From Paramacrobiotus metropolitanus (Eukaryota > Tardigrada > Eutardigrada > Parachela > Macrobiotidae), in assembly GCF_019649055.1 (NCBI RefSeq), contig NW_026570277.1:885341-949340 (forward strand): 64,000 nt of DNA, read 5' to 3'. A program made the position numbers and the translations under genes. Shown here in pieces: positions 55,998 to 64,000 of this stretch. Position 1 is the first letter of the stretch. Each line of letters starts with the position of its first letter. The notes beneath the pieces are model-generated. The model worked only from the letters and a program-made list of their open reading frames with translations. It was not told the DNA's origin and ran no database searches.

Positions 55998-56960
55998 TTA
56001 TCTGCGGTAGCAGTGTGGTTCGAAAAGGATTGTTGCAAGTCCTTTTGGAGGAACGCTCTGGTACTTTGGTGCTAGTTTCGGTATCTTTTCCAGTGACCTT
56101 TCTGCCAAATTACCAGCCTCCGCGTTCAACTTAATTGTGACTGCGGTTTCGAAGTCCTTATCTTTCCTTTTTCTTCCTCTTCTTATTTGGATTCTGTCCG
56201 TCTTGGTGACTTTTGGTCTCTTCATTAACTTCATGTAGCAGAGGTGGTTCGAAAATGGCTTCTGTTGCGTGACTGAGTCATTTTCGGACTCTGGTTCGTC
56301 TTCTTTTCCACTAACATTCTCCATTTCAGGTAGCAGAGGTGGTTCGAAAAATTGATTGGTACCATTTTTCGAAGCATGCTCGGCTTCTTTCGTTCCTTTT
56401 TCGTTCATCGTTCGTTGCGAATTTTTCTCGTCGGGTAATGGCGGATGCCATGGTTTCAAGCGATCAATGGAAACTACTTTTAGGTCTGCTTCTTTCTTCG
56501 GGTTCTGTTCAATGACCTCGGCTTCATTTGGTCGCGGGAAACTGAGAATCTTCCAAACTTTATCGTACTTCGATTTAAAGTCCGATTGGTTTTCTTTCTT
56601 TCCTTGTTTCGTATCCTTTGGTAGCCGTATCAATACGAAGTCTCCCACTTTGAAGTTCGGCTCAGACTTCTTCTTGTTGTAAATCTCCGCATTCTTCTCA
56701 TAAGCGTCTTTAATATTACACCGTGCCACTTCTTCTGCAAAGGTCAAGTTCTTCTTCATGGTCTCCACCCATTCGTCTGGAGTCCCATAATCATCGGGTA
56801 TATTCGTTTTTGTAACCACATCTTCCGGCATTGTCATTTCTCTGCCGTGTAGCATATAGTATGCTGAATATCCGGTTGTGGCGTGTACGACCCTGTTCAT
56901 CGCCGAAATAACATATGGGAGGTACTTGTTAAATTTTCTTTCATTTCCGCTTTCAGGTAT
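55998..56960 (-). CDS. Retroelement integrase, C-terminal part
   Basis: Following a frameshift near 56,930, the end of the integrase core (NRVVHATTGYSAYYMLHGRE) continues to a C-terminal DNA-binding domain with FKVGDFVLIRLP, YDKVWKILSFPRPNEAEVIE and VVSIDRLKPWHPP, the GPY/F-type arrangement of Gypsy integrases. A Lys/Glu-rich tail with FFEPPLLPEM and FSNHLCYM-type sequences, encoded by the dispersed TTCGAACCAC repeat, ends the frame. Confidence 0.75.
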   Translation of the reverse strand: MPESGNERKFNKYLPYVISAMNRVVHATTGYSAYYMLHGREMTMPEDVVTKTNIPDDYGTPDEWVETMKKNLTFAEEVARCNIKDAYEKNAEIYNKKKSEPNFKVGDFVLIRLPKDTKQGKKENQSDFKSKYDKVWKILSFPRPNEAEVIEQNPKKEADLKVVSIDRLKPWHPPLPDEKNSQRTMNEKGTKEAEHASKNGTNQFFEPPLLPEMENVSGKEDEPESENDSVTQQKPFSNHLCYMKLMKRPKVTKTDRIQIRRGRKRKDKDFETAVTIKLNAEAGNLAERSLEKIPKLAPKYQSVPPKGLATILFEPHCYRR

Positions 56961-57667
56961 TGTGCCAAGCCATCAGCAATCGTCTGCATCTGTCTTTCAA
57001 CTTGGCCTTGACCTTCTGGGTGATATGCGGTTCCAAATGTGTGTTTAATCTTAAACACGTTGGTGACCTTTGCTAATACTTCAGCTGTAAAGTGTCGTCC
57101 GCGATCCGTATGTAGGATGTGCGGTGCTCCGTGTACCAATATCACGTGCTTCACGAACACTTTAGCGAATTCCTTGGCCGTCGCCGTTTTCATCGGTACT
57201 GCAATCACGTATTTCGTCAGTTGATCGATGAATACCGCTATGTATTTGTATCCGCGTTTCTTCGTTGGGAGCAACGGTCCTTTCAGATCAGCGTACACTC
57301 GGAAGAACGGATGTCCAACCTTAATCTCTTGCAATTTTCCAGGTGGGCATTTCCTCGGTGTTTTACGAAACTGACATCCTTGACAGGCGAGTATGTAATT
57401 CTTCACATCTGTACTCATCCTGTCCCAGTAATATCGGAGTCGAATCGCTGTCAGTGTCTTCTCAAATCCTAAATGTCCTGCTGCCTTCTCATCGTGCAAT
57501 GCGTGGATTATCGCTCTTCGCATTGACAACGGTACCACATATGACCTTTCAAGTCTCCCATTTTTATCCTTTACTCGGTACAGTATGCCGTTCCACAACT
57601 GGTAATGCACTTCAAATTTGGATCTCGTTTCGGCGTCTGGTAGATGTTCCAGCTCGTCTATTATCAT
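56897..57667 (-). CDS. Retroelement integrase, N-terminal zinc and catalytic core
   Basis: The HHCC zinc region is present (HALHDEKAAGHLGF, then CQGCQ), followed by the DDE core: Asp in VYADLKGPLL, Asp in HTDRGRHF and Glu in EGQGQVERQM, with the usual Gypsy spacing. The integrase inserts element cDNA into the genome. The frame is lost near its 3' end, where the remaining core reads in the frame of the next segment. Confidence 0.85.
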   Translation of the reverse strand: MIIDELEHLPDAETRSKFEVHYQLWNGILYRVKDKNGRLERSYVVPLSMRRAIIHALHDEKAAGHLGFEKTLTAIRLRYYWDRMSTDVKNYILACQGCQFRKTPRKCPPGKLQEIKVGHPFFRVYADLKGPLLPTKKRGYKYIAVFIDQLTKYVIAVPMKTATAKEFAKVFVKHVILVHGAPHILHTDRGRHFTAEVLAKVTNVFKIKHTFGTAYHPEGQGQVERQMQTIADGLAQYLKAEMKENLTSTSHMLFRR

Positions 57668-57697
57668 CGCCAGATGAGGATCTTTCAGTTTGTTTTT

Positions 57698-58549
57698 TCA
57701 CAGCTGCAGATTTGAGTCATCCTCTTCTTCTTCGTCGCCTTGCAGGTTGACGATACGGACTGTCGCCGTACTCAGTTCGTTCCAATCCTTGATGACCTTG
57801 CATCGCGGTAATGGCTTATATCTCTTTTTCATCTGTTTTGGGAATCTCAACAGCTTGATCGGGCATTCGTTCAGTGCTTGTGTCACTTTATCCGTTTCCC
57901 AAAGGTCATCTCTATTCTCGGTCGCTTCATTAAGTCCGATGACCTTTCCATTGGGAGCTTCAAATTCCGCTTCCAGTCCGGTGACCTTTAAGTCACTAAC
58001 TTTTGGCAACCAGCTTTTTACACGGTTCACTTGCACTTCTGATTCAGCCGACTCATTCGCCGTAGCTGAGGTGACCTTTAAACGTTTTTCTCTCTGCTCC
58101 ACCATCTGTAAGAACAGCTGTCCAATTTCAATTGCCGGTTCTTTCGTATCAAATTCTTTCTTGTAATCTTCGAAGTTCGGAATCTCGTCAAATTCCTCTT
58201 CTTGGCATGTAGGGCCTTCAATTGGTGCTCTTGACAGTGCATCTGCGTTGTCACAATACTTTCCCGGTTTATATTCAATTTTGAATTGGTGACCTTGCAG
58301 TGCCATCGCCCATCTTGTCAAACGCGGGTTCATGCCGACTTTATTCGTCTCTGACCTTAACAAGTTGGTCAGTGCCTGGTGATCCGTTCGTACGGTGAAT
58401 TCCGCATAATCGATGAATGGCTTGAATTTTCTGACAGCGAACACCACTGCCAGACATTCCCATTCCGTTACGCCGTAATTTCTCTCTGCTCCGTGTAGAC
58501 GCGGCTGGCGTACGCGATCGGGTGACCTTCTTGTGAGATAGGACAGCAC
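57698..58549 (-). CDS. Retroelement RNase H
   Basis: Contains the Gypsy RNase H blocks ERNYGVTEWECLAVVFAV (catalytic Glu) and FTVRTDHQALTNLL (Asp), then KIEYKPGKYCDNADALSR near its end, and a linker up to the integrase. The first RNase H Asp block lies in the broken stretch 58550-58700, where no single frame is open. Confidence 0.82.
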   Translation of the reverse strand: MLSYLTRRSPDRVRQPRLHGAERNYGVTEWECLAVVFAVRKFKPFIDYAEFTVRTDHQALTNLLRSETNKVGMNPRLTRWAMALQGHQFKIEYKPGKYCDNADALSRAPIEGPTCQEEEFDEIPNFEDYKKEFDTKEPAIEIGQLFLQMVEQREKRLKVTSATANESAESEVQVNRVKSWLPKVSDLKVTGLEAEFEAPNGKVIGLNEATENRDDLWETDKVTQALNECPIKLLRFPKQMKKRYKPLPRCKVIKDWNELSTATVRIVNLQGDEEEEDDSNLQL

Positions 58550-58699
58550 CGATTCCTTCTTTACTCGCGTCGCATTCGATTACGGTCGGCTTCGTCGGGT
58601 CAAACTTTGCTATACAGGTCCTTCACACAACAGCTGTTTCAGACTGTTAAATCTATTCGTGTACCTTCGTCCAGTCTTTCTTTACATGTTTATCCTGTC

Positions 58700-60098
58700 T
58701 CAGCAGTTCGTACAAATGGCAGTCTTCTGTGCATATCCCATTATGAACTTGCGGTAATAATTCGCCAGTCCGAGGAATGACCTCAATTGCCTTTCTGTTT
58801 GCGGTCGTTTGAATTCTTTAACTGCGGTGACCTTTTCAGGATCCATTCGAACTCCGTCTTCGCTGAGTATATGACCTAGGAATCCCATCTGTCTCATTCC
58901 AAATTCACATTTCGTCGGTTTAATCGTGAATCCCGCTTCAACTAAACTCATTAAGACGTTTCTCAAGTTTGCATGAAAATCGCCCAAGTTTTTCCGGCGA
59001 AGATGACGTCATCGATGTACCCGAAAACGCAACCCTTTCTTTCGCTTTCGACAATACTTTGTCCATGCACAGTTGGAATGTTGCTGGCCCATTGCAAACT
59101 CCAAATGGCATACGTTTAAACCGATACATTCCATCTTGCGTGACAAAGGTCGTCTTATTGATTGACGCTGGATCCATTGGGATCTGCCAGAATCCACTTT
59201 GCAAGTCCATTTTCCCGTAATATTTGTTGCCTGCACACGCGTCGAGCAATTCATCTGGATTCGGTAGCGGGTAATTATTCTTTCTCGTCAGCTTGTTAAG
59301 CATAATGTAATTGACACAGAATCTCGTCCCCATTGTTCCGTCACCATTTTTCTTTACTGCCAGCACGACTGGGAAACTCCACTCGGCGTCCGACGGCTCG
59401 ATTACATCTTGTGCCAACATTTCTTCAATATGTTTTGTTATGAACTCACGGCCTGTCCAACTCGTTCTGGCCGGGTTACATTTAACTGGCTTCGCGTCTC
59501 CCGTATCGATTACGTGAGTGACCCCCTTCACGTCTCCATACGGTTTCTTTGATGTCGGTAAGACCTTCCAGAATTCCCAGAACGCGTTGTATACGTCGTT
59601 CTTCTGTTCCTCAGTTAGGTCAGGTCCTAGTTTCAAATTCCCAATTATCTTTGTCAGTTCCGTTTTCGTTGTATCATCCACCTCTGGGTCCTCGAGTACG
59701 TTCTTTACTGTCCCAGCATTGACCTTTACGTTTTCCATATGTTCGTACGGTTCAACGTATCCGAGAAGCTGATTTTTCTTCACGACTCGGTATTTGCTGC
59801 TATGATTTGCAATGACAATTTCGAAATATTTTCCTCTATGGTCCGTCACTCCTGCCAACGGTTGCACTTCAGTTTCCATTTGTGGGACTGGTGTAAACAT
59901 CAACTTGTTTTGAGCCGGTGCATATTTTCCCATCTTGACCTTTACACGTGTGCAGTTTGACGGTTTCAATTTGATTCGCTGATCGCTGTAAACTTTGATC
60001 ACGTCCTTCGACATTCTAGCTTTTTCCACTTTCAATCTTCTGACTTTAATATCCTTTTCTTTTTCCTCATCTACTTCGTCATCTTCATCCAAGTCCAT
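58700..60098 (-). CDS. Retroelement reverse transcriptase (with frameshifts)
   Basis: From 60098, a spacer with VKVKMGKYAPAQNKL and YRVVKKNQLLGYVEPYE precedes RT, which shows RFCVNYIMLNKLT, YPLPNPDELLDACAGN, KMDLQSGFWQIPMDP and FKRMPFGVCNGPATFQ. The catalytic YIDD (coding bases 59008-59019) lies in a different frame, then RT continues in a third frame (58987-58700: IKPTKCEFGMRQMGFLGH, LRSFLGLANYYRKFI). Two small indels therefore bracket the active site. Confidence 0.83.
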
Positions 60099-60744
60099 TA
60101 AATCCTCTTGCTCCGAAAGGTCACTTACACCTGAATCTTCCGAAGTTGTTGAGTTATCGCTTGAACTCGTCCACTCGGAGTCGGAGTTACTGCTCTCATA
60201 TTCTTGTGCAGTAGCTTGACCTTTGTCAACCTTTTCAAGTGGGCGCTCATCAACTCCTTCATCTTCTGATGAAAGGTCACTTTCGTTTTCTCACTTGCTA
60301 AAGTTTTCTTTCGAATTCTGAGCAGGGTTTGTCCCCTTCTTTTGCCTTTCGCCCGTTTCGTGCGGCTACTCTCGGGTGACTCCTTGCTACTCGAATTCTC
60401 GTTGGTGACCTTTCTGATTGGTCGGAGTTTGACCTTTCTTCGTCCGATTTTGACTTTTCCAGTTCATTTATTTCTTCGCGGCTCGTTAATGGCTTTTCGG
60501 TCGACTCGACCGGCGGACATTCCTCACCGTTATCGAGTGACCTTTCCCCGTTTTTGCCTCAGTTACTGGGTTTTGCTGTTCATTGGATATTCGTTCAACT
60601 TCTTCTTTAAACTTCTTCCACATTTCGCCCCTGTCCGTTAACATCTGTGCAATGTCGAAAGCCGACTTTGAACTTTCTTCTGTTTCATTCGATTTCTTCG
60701 GCTATCTTTAACTGGTTCTCTTTCTCTGCTTCTTTGACAGTCCT

Positions 60745-61017
60745 TTATTGCTTCATCCTGTTGAACTGTTTCGTAACCTTTAGGTCGTTTAGGACCAACA
60801 AGATGCAGTTTGCCATCAGCTCTTCGGTGACCCATTCATCATTCGGAATCGTTTCATACATGCACCATGTATCACCACCTCGTTCTGGGTAGTCCACTCC
60901 ATCTGGATCTGGTGCAAAGGTCACCTTTTTCTTTTGCATCAATCCCGGTAACCTTCTTTTCCGGGTTACCTGTAGTTCTCGCATTTCTTTTACGTCAAAT
61001 TTGGGATTTCTCTTCAA
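60745..61017 (-). CDS. Retroelement coding segment before RT, unknown
   Basis: This 90-codon frame reads KVTFAPDPDGVDYPERGGD, TWCMYETIPNDEWVTEELM, ANCILLVLNDLKVTKQF. Composition and the absence of low complexity suggest real protein. It lies between the protease and RT, where Gypsy elements normally have only a short linker. The surrounding 60.1-60.7 kb is Ser/Glu/Lys-rich coding-like sequence with many AAAGGTCA motifs and no clean frame. Confidence 0.4.
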   Translation of the reverse strand: MKRNPKFDVKEMRELQVTRKRRLPGLMQKKKVTFAPDPDGVDYPERGGDTWCMYETIPNDEWVTEELMANCILLVLNDLKVTKQFNRMKQ

Positions 61018-61230
61018 ATTTCTCCCAGTATTTCTCGAATGCTTTTTCGTTTCCCTCTTTTAACGCGTTGTAGTACACTTCAAGTGATTCGTAGACAGGT
61101 GTACCGTCCTGCCGGGAAGATGATCGTTCTCCCTTCACCTTTATACATGTGGTTCACACGAGTCCCAGAAAAGGTCAACTCTCGCTTCTTCCCACATTTC
61201 TCCTTCTCGGTCATCTCTTCTATCTCTCGT

Positions 61231-61557
61231 TCAAATCTCCTTTCTGTTGCTACCGGATCGAGAGGATCTTGGATTCCTTTCTCCACGTTGCAACCAATGG
61301 TTTAGCCATCTGCCTCTTCCAATTATAAAACTTTCCACACATGACAACCACGTTCGATATCTATTCCAATGATACCGTTCGATGTGTGGTTTCCACATTT
61401 CGTTTGTCCGCATGATGCTTTTCGCTTTCTTTTGGGCATGACCTTTAAGGTCTGCTAATGCGGCATTACATCTTGGCCATTCTGAAGGGTCATCTTGAGA
61501 GGCATTTTCACAACATTCCGCATTCCCATTGTGGTTGCACTCTGCACGGATCCTCAA
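61231..61557 (-). CDS. Retroelement Cys-containing segment before RT, unknown
   Basis: This 108-codon frame has five cysteines in its first half (AECNHNGNAECCENAS, WPRCNAAL) and then basic, aromatic sequence (WKPHIERYHWNRYRTWLSCV). I do not recognise a family. The frame is open at both sides only through shifts. Confidence 0.35.
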   Translation of the reverse strand: MRIRAECNHNGNAECCENASQDDPSEWPRCNAALADLKGHAQKKAKSIMRTNEMWKPHIERYHWNRYRTWLSCVESFIIGRGRWLNHWLQRGERNPRSSRSGSNRKEI

Positions 61558-61844
61558 AGTAACCGTGGTGACAACTCCGGCTCGTTCTTCTGGAGTTAAT
61601 GTCCTTTGACTCGCTTCAGGTTTAACCTGTTCCTGTACTGTGGTATCTTCCTCACATTCGATTGGGTCACGCTTTTATCCTCAGAGGATATTTCAATGAC
61701 CTCTGGTTCTTTTCTGTTCGGTGACCTTTCAATTGTTCGAGTGCCTTGTCGCGGATTTCGCTTGTAAACATCTGTTCCTCTTCAACTATTCGTTTCAAAA
61801 CTCGTAACCTTTCACTCTTTTATCCTTCCCACTTTAGCCGTCTT

Positions 61845-62412
61845 TATTTCCAGTGCCTCTGGTACTGGATAGGCTTTACCCTCCATGTCTGGCACAAGAG
61901 ATTGTTTCGCTGCAACTGCCGCTTCTTTCTGTGTGGCAATTATCTCTTCAATCGTTGGTGACCTTTCGGTAGCAGGTCGTGGTTCGAAAAAGGGTTCCTT
62001 TTGAGATCACGTTCTGTTACTTCCTCTTTGGCTTTATCTGGTAGCCTTTCATTTTGGTAGCAGATCGTGGTTCGAAAAGGTTCGAATTACGCTCTCGTTC
62101 CAAGTTCTCAGTTGCTGGTGACCTTTCGTCTTCCTTTCCCAGTGCCTCTGGTACTGGGATAACTTCGACTTTTTCCATTTCTTTCCAGTGCCTCTGGTAC
62201 TGGGATAATTCTTCCTGCTGCACTTTTGTCATTCCAGTGCCTCTGGTACTGGGATGACCCTTCTGTGTCAGCAAGGTCCGATTTAATGTCTTTTCGATCT
62301 CCTGCTGGATCACTTGCAACTGCTCAAATGGTGACAATTCTTTTCGCGTCATCTTTCTTTCGTTTCCGGTGCCTCTGGTACTGGGATTAGCGTTTATTAA
62401 CAGTTTGAGCAT
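61845..62412. repeat. Five copies of a short hairpin-forming repeat within retroelement coding-like sequence
   Basis: CCAGTGCCTCTGGTACTGG occurs near 61850, 62140, 62186, 62231 and (as CCGGTGCC...) 62368. The CCAGT and ACTGG ends pair. On the coding strand the copies fall in all three frames (PVPEALG, QYQRHW, PSTRGTG), so the repeat is kept as nucleic acid and not as a peptide. Confidence 0.85.
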
Positions 62413-62496
62413 TTCCTGTTTTGCAAGTTCGGTGACCTTTCCGACTTGAACTTTGGCGACTGGTTTTGGGTCATCTTCTTTTCTTCTTCACCTTCA

Positions 62497-62790
62497 TTAT
62501 CCACAGTACGAATTTCTTTTCCAAGAAGTCGATCCCAGTAACACTTGTACGTCGTCACACTTCGGTCGGACGTAGAGAATGTTCGTCTTCTTTCGTAAGG
62601 TCACTGGTGCTACACAGTAGTGCGTCACCAGGAATCCTGACGTTCCGCTAATTCCGTTAATTTTCACCAATCTATCTGGTGGCAATGGAGCATGTGAAGT
62701 CCATTCTTCTCGCAAAACGGTTTGCTGATCAGCGACGTCTCAGCGCCGGTGTCAACATTGCGTTGACCTTTATGTCTCCCTTTCACTTCG
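62497..62790 (-). pseudogene. Retroelement aspartic protease, frameshifted
   Basis: The active site DTGA (coding bases 62742-62753) is followed by ETSLISKPFC, but the frame closes soon after. The rest of the protease fold reads in the frame of the ORF 62715-62497: RLVKINGISGTSGFL (flap region), VTLRKKTNILYV and VQVLLG, the usual end of a retropepsin. One shift near 62700 separates the parts. Confidence 0.7.
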
Positions 62791-63059
62791 TGTGTGTATG
62801 CTTCAATTCTCTTGGGCAGTTTTCATTTGAATCTTCAATGTATGAATCTTACATTTCACAGGGATAAGCGATACTGGTCCGGATCCATATCGGAAAGCAC
62901 TTGTCCTTTGCTGGAGTGCTATGACCTTTCAGTATCTCGCTCAACTTATCAATCCTATGTGGAACGTTAGTCGAACATCGTAATATTTTCGCGGCTTTTC
63001 TTTATTTGTTCGCTTCTCTGTAGCCATTTAACCTGACCTTTTCCACATTCTGCACTTGC

Positions 63060-63332
63060 TCATTTGCTTTGTGCTATCATGTGACCTTTAGTCACTTCAT
63101 TTATCGTCTGATGGATCAATTCCTCTTTACGGTTTTCATTTCGTTTATCTCTCAGCTTCTCAATGACTTCACTTGTTATTTGGTCAGCTCGCTTCAATTC
63201 GTCTTCTTCGCTATCTTTCATCTCATCTGGTGACCTTTCATATGTAACCATGTCATATCCTTTTCGGTCATCCATTCGATCACCTTCGCGAACTTCATTG
63301 TTCGTTTTCGTCTGATCAATTTGTGAAGACAT
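63060..63332 (-). CDS. Retroelement charged segment upstream of the protease
   Basis: A 90-codon frame, MSSQIDQTKTNNEVREGD to ELIHQTINEVTKGHMIAQ, rich in Asp, Glu, Lys and Arg, probably helical. It seems to continue the product of the segment at 63218-63790 after a shift. It could be part of Gag, but no capsid or knuckle signature is visible. Confidence 0.4.
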   Translation of the reverse strand: MSSQIDQTKTNNEVREGDRMDDRKGYDMVTYERSPDEMKDSEEDELKRADQITSEVIEKLRDKRNENRKEELIHQTINEVTKGHMIAQSK

Positions 63333-63790
63333 TCCGTCTGTTCGGGCTGGTGACTTGTCATTGGCATCCTTTTGCAGTGCCTCCGATAAGTCCGTGACCT
63401 TTCAACTGCGTTACTCTGTTGCGTTTGCGCCATCTCATTTGACCGTCCTTTTTGTTCATTTTGCGCTAAGTCCTGTGACCTTTCGTTGCGCTTCATGACA
63501 AATCCGCCACCTGTCAGCTTTTGTATGGGACTTTTCTCCATAATTCGGCGGTTTATCCTGTGGTGGAGCATTACGTGAATGATTCCAGTCAGCGATGTCT
63601 TCTTATATTCCTCTGGATTGAATACTGGGACTGGGTTCGATGACCCTTGCGCTGGTTTCCCGGTAACCAACTCTTCCAGTCGCTTTCTTTCATTGCGTTC
63701 GCAACTGTTGCATGTCCCAGTAGTCCTCTTGTGACATTCGCTTTCTGCTTTGCTTTCGGCGTCCGGGTATCCACATCCCGTGATTGCCAT
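63218..63790 (-). CDS. Retroelement Cys-containing segment, possibly Gag-proximal
   Basis: A 190-codon frame starting near MAITGCGYPDAESKAESECH, with ECHKRTTGTCNSCERNERKR (a C/H/C/C group that could be a zinc knuckle variant, spacing unlike the classic CCHC), VPVFNPEEYKKTSLTGI, then a Gln/Arg-rich end. It lies where the end of Gag is expected. The upstream part runs off the window. Confidence 0.4.
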   Translation of the reverse strand: MAITGCGYPDAESKAESECHKRTTGTCNSCERNERKRLEELVTGKPAQGSSNPVPVFNPEEYKKTSLTGIIHVMLHHRINRRIMEKSPIQKLTGGGFVMKRNERSQDLAQNEQKGRSNEMAQTQQSNAVERSRTYRRHCKRMPMTSHQPEQTECLHKLIRRKRTMKFAKVIEWMTEKDMTWLHMKGHQMR

Positions 63791-64000
63791 TCGGTCTGTA
63801 GGCCACTTTTGCCACTTCTCCTTCTGTTGCAGCGTTACTGCGTCACAAGTGAGTCGTCGGAGTTCTGTGCCATTTCATTATTCTTTTGCTGCGCTGTTCG
63901 CAGTGTCAGGTCTTGACCTTTTAACACGACGCTGTCGCCGTGACCTTTCGCATTCACACTTGCTCTTGACCTTTCACGGACTTTTCCAACAGAAGGTGAC

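Larger units (their letters stand above)
46490..64000 (-). mobile_element. Very large Ty3/Gypsy-like retroelement with extra coding region after the integrase
   Basis: On the minus strand the order is Cys-rich and charged segments (63.8-60.7 kb), protease (about 62.7 kb), RT (60.1-58.7), RNase H (58.5-57.7), integrase (57.7-56.0), then about 8 kb of additional coding sequence down to 47578 and a repeat-rich 3' region. At least 17.5 kb is present and the 5' end is off the right edge. AAAGGTCA and two other short repeats occur along its whole length, which ties the downstream ORFs to the pol region as one unit. Many frameshifts separate the coding segments. The left limit is an estimate. Confidence 0.75.

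Overview
This window is nuclear DNA of a eukaryote, most likely an invertebrate animal. The genes are split by short introns with GT-AG ends (for example 56, 66 and 54 nt in the polymerase gene). Retroelements, a protein-primed-type DNA polymerase gene, an ANP32-like gene and F-box genes sit side by side. I see no operons, ribosome binding sites or CRISPR arrays. A tardigrade is my best guess from the style of the F-box family, but the sequence alone does not prove it.

Layout. 1-4.3 kb (minus): part of a Ty3/Gypsy-like LTR retrotransposon with gag, protease, RT and RNase H; its integrase end lies off the left edge. 4.8-5.9 kb (minus): a tandem trio of small (~100 aa) paralogous ORFs, one frameshifted, that I cannot assign. 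6.6-10.6 kb (minus): a multi-exon family-B DNA polymerase of the viral/Polinton type, broken by frameshifts and a stop and apparently ending at catalytic motif C. 10.9-11.8 kb (minus): an intact-looking three-exon ANP32-like gene. 12.2-45.6 kb: a clustered, lineage-specific-looking family in which one protein joins a Tudor/SH3-like N-terminal domain, an F-box and a conserved C-terminal region, always over four exons with an F-box exon of 94 (once 91) nt. One copy is clean (B, 14492-17301), a divergent minus-strand copy is open over three exons (K, 31898-35359), one minus-strand copy needs a single base (I, 43395-45599), and the others are broken in different ways (A, C, D, E, F) or are fragments (18.1, 39.5, 41.6 and 42 kb). 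The array also holds a foldback MITE with a 6-bp target duplication, perfect palindromes, a tRNA-like Pol III unit, and several tandem repeats.

46.5-64 kb (minus): most of a very large Ty3/Gypsy-like element. It carries protease, RT, RNase H and integrase, then about 8 kb of further coding sequence after the integrase (Gly/Pro-rich, Cys-rich, winged-helix-like and Arg/Ser-rich segments). The whole element is peppered with the octamer AAAGGTCA (I count about 66 by eye, where about 0.5 is expected) in all reading frames, plus two other dispersed ~20-bp repeats. These look like DNA- or RNA-level signals laid over coding sequence.

The F-box family probably evolves by birth and death: an A-B block appears duplicated as C-D. 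If expressed, its members would be SCF-type ubiquitin ligase adaptors with a chromatin-reader-like front end. Single-base indels recur in unrelated genes here, so some broken copies could be assembly errors rather than true pseudogenes.
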